64,000 nt of DNA, taken from contig NC_011670.1 of the NCBI RefSeq assembly GCF_000150955.2, positions 633,359 to 697,358 of the forward strand, read 5' to 3'. The notes beneath the pieces are model-generated. The model had not been told where the DNA came from, ran no database searches, and saw only the letters and a program-made list of their open reading frames with translations. A program made the translations under genes and the position numbers. Within the stretch, counting starts at the first letter, position 1; each line of letters starts with the position of its first letter. Source of the stretch: Phaeodactylum tricornutum CCAP 1055/1 (taxonomy: Eukaryota > Bacillariophyta > Bacillariophyceae > Surirellales > Neidiaceae). Shown here in pieces: positions 62,302-64,000 of this stretch.

Positions 62302-64000
62302 ATGACGGCTACCAGTGATTCTGAATCGGCGATTCAGGCTGTTACCAAAGATGGCACGCGCCAGTCCGAAGGCGAAGCAACAAAAACGGCATATATGGAA
62401 AGCACCATAAATCTGGCTTTGCTGGACCCCCCTCGATGGGGATGGACTGTAGCCGGTGGCATCGCCGATGTCTTGCCCCCACATGAGGTACGAACTAGCA
62501 TGTAGATTTGGATGTTTGACTTGTTAAGCATACTGTGCAAGAATTCCTTTGGTGACTCTTGTTGCCTCATGTTCATGCCTCTTTTTTCTTCCCTCACAGC
62601 GAGCCCGACGTAAATCTAGCAAGCGAGCCTTTTTACAAATGAAAAGGAAGCGAAGTCGGAACGAAGCGAGTGCTGGAACGTCAAGCTTCGCGAAGAAGCA
62701 GGCTATAGATGGTGCAGAGGATACTGGGAGGTCTTCGAAGCAAATTATTTCAACTGTCATATCGGCTTCCTCATCAAGTCCAAGGCACGAATCGATGGAT
62801 GCGCTCACCGCTAAAGGAGAAGAGGCAGCCTCAAAATTCACGACTTTTCCGGCGGAAAGTTTAATAGCAACTACGAAAGAAATTTTGTACGGTCAAGAAG
62901 AGAAGCAAAACGTGGATAAGGGCACAACAGCAGAACAAACACATGCCTCCGTCGACACAATTAACGAAACCATGATACCAAGACGATTTTCGGCACTGTG
63001 CAACGATTCCGCAAGCGAAGTAGATATTTACACATATCATAGAGGAAGAGAAGGTTTTGAAATGCGTGTTGAGGAAACTGGGGAACTCATGTGTGATATG
63101 GAACCGACGGACACGAACTATACCTGGGACGAGCCAAAATTGGTAGCCCATGTGACTATTTCGTTTGCAGTGGAGGATGCCTTCGATGATCTAAACAGTG
63201 TCCAATTGGGCAACGAGATTGGTGACCAAAGATATTTTCGCGAAAAAATATCTTGGGACTTAACGGATCCAGAAACTCCGACACCACTGGCATTTGCAAC
63301 GGAAGTAGCAGAGAACTTTGGATTGAGTTTTGGGCAAACACTTGACTTGGAAAACTCGATACAACGGCAGTTGCACTCTTTTGTGAAAGAAAATTGCAGC
63401 TACGCGATACCTACAGCTACAAAGGAAACGTTTGGACAAGTTCGAGAGGCGACTTCCTCCGCGACGATTCCAACTTTGTACGGACAAGTAAATGGATTTC
63501 GAAGTGGTGGTCTACGTCTCCGAGGGGTACACAAAGCAAGGCCACCTTTACGAACATCCTCTATAATTGGCAGAGGTTCGACTTTAGTTTTCAATGAAAA
63601 GGGGGGTGTAGGGAAGTGTCCCACCAGAGACCGTGCATCCGAGACAAAAGTGGAACAGATCTATGTGGACGAAGTCCGGCAGCGACTGCGTCAATATTTG
63701 GAACGTCAAGTGCGCGAGCAATCATCTAAACAAACGGACGACGCCGCAACAGTTACCAACAAGACTTATGAAGGACAGAGTGTTTTACTGGGTGAAAGTA
63801 TATGTCACCTGTGCGATGAAGAAAAACCCGAATGTGTGAGGTTTGCCTGTGGAGTCAATGGTCATTCGTACTGTGCGCATCACTTCGAAGAAAACATGCC
63901 GTTTCCAATCAGTGAATGGATGGAACTTAAACAAGTTTACTGTCCAATTTGCTCCTTGACTTGCACGTGTTCGATCTGCAAGCAGACTGTTGCCTCCGTC
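62302..64000 (+). CDS. SNF5-domain protein with zf-4CXXC_R1-like zinc finger (partial at window end)
   Basis: Exon 1 is 62302-62487 and exon 2 is 62600 to the window edge, with a 112-nt intron (GTACGA...CACAG); 529 residues are visible and the frame is still open at 64000. The frame before exon 1 starts with GTG, so the ATG at 62302 is used. A basic N-terminal region contains RARRKSSKRAF. A SNF5/SMARCB1-like repeat spans about 243-326: LVAHVTISFAVEDAF, then FREKISWDLTDPETPTPLAF, then a FGLSFGQTLDLENSIQRQL helix. From about 464 it continues with CHLCDEEKPEC and a cluster of paired Cys to CPICSLTCTCSIC, resembling the zf-4CXXC_R1 finger of CDCA7-type proteins. SNF5 is a core SWI/SNF remodeller subunit. 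No stop is in view. Confidence 0.78.

Noticed and set aside
1-64000. tRNA, rRNA, CRISPR arrays and bacterial-type operons
   Set aside because: No cloverleaf-like sequence, ribosomal RNA core or regularly spaced repeat was recognised by eye, and the gene structure is eukaryotic with GT-AG introns. A tRNA scan would be needed to exclude small RNA genes fully.

Overview
This is nuclear DNA of a photosynthetic stramenopile, most likely the pennate diatom Phaeodactylum tricornutum. The species is inferred from the kind of genes present and was not confirmed by a search. Several proteins begin with a signal peptide followed by an ASAFAP-like plastid cleavage motif, the hallmark of diatom plastid targeting. 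Other support comes from the nuclear Mg-chelatase H subunit, a diatom-type nitrate transporter, a Ty1/copia fragment, dense genes on both strands, and few, short GT-AG introns (74 to 112 bases where I could define them). There are no operons. Neighbouring genes are mostly unrelated housekeeping genes. LAYOUT: 1-500 holds the tail of a Ty1/copia element. 1.2-9.4 kb holds a WW-like membrane protein, CstF-64, a plastid glutaredoxin, COG3, a CMC4-type twin-CX9C protein and one unknown gene. 9.8-19.6 kb holds NPRL2 (GATOR1), Mg-chelatase ChlH with a 21-nt microexon, an MPP6-like exosome cofactor and an Rh-type ammonium transporter. 20-31 kb holds a plastid HAD hydrolase, a TEX10/Ipi1 ribosome-biogenesis protein, a DDX49/Dbp8 helicase, the RNase P/MRP subunit p30 and a plastid-type kynurenine-like aminotransferase. 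31-36 kb holds two tandem CRAL-TRIO-like paralogs and two small proteins that look targeted to the thylakoid lumen. 36-45 kb holds an eight-repeat beta-propeller fused to a 2-oxoglutarate oxygenase-like domain, ZPR1, a C69 dipeptidase-like protein and a secreted VWD-domain protein. 45-53 kb holds an 871-bp hAT-like non-autonomous transposon, an NRT2 nitrate transporter with a disturbed reading frame, an ENT nucleoside transporter and a Sulfotransferase_4-like protein. 53.5-60.2 kb holds one giant gene (about 2206 aa) with a Tudor-like N-terminus. 60.3-62.1 kb is a gene-free stretch bounded by long inverted repeats, with a related repeat at 43 kb. 62.3 kb to the window end holds a SNF5-domain protein with a zf-4CXXC_R1-like finger, cut by the edge. 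FUNCTIONAL THEMES: RNA and ribosome processing (CstF-64, MPP6, RNase P p30, DDX49, TEX10); plastid biology (ChlH, glutaredoxin, HAD hydrolase, aminotransferase, two lumen proteins); nitrogen and nutrient acquisition or sensing (Rh transporter, NRT2, ENT, NPRL2). Eight spliced gene models were built by finding GT-AG junctions that keep the frame and restore family motifs. Starts were placed at the first sensible ATG wherever the longest open frame began with GTG or TTG. No convincing tRNA, rRNA or CRISPR was seen, and no single new multi-gene system stands out. The strongest unusual signals are the propeller-oxygenase fusion, the ChlH microexon, the two transposon-like inverted-repeat structures, the NRT2 frame disruption and the SNF5/zf-4CXXC_R1 combination.
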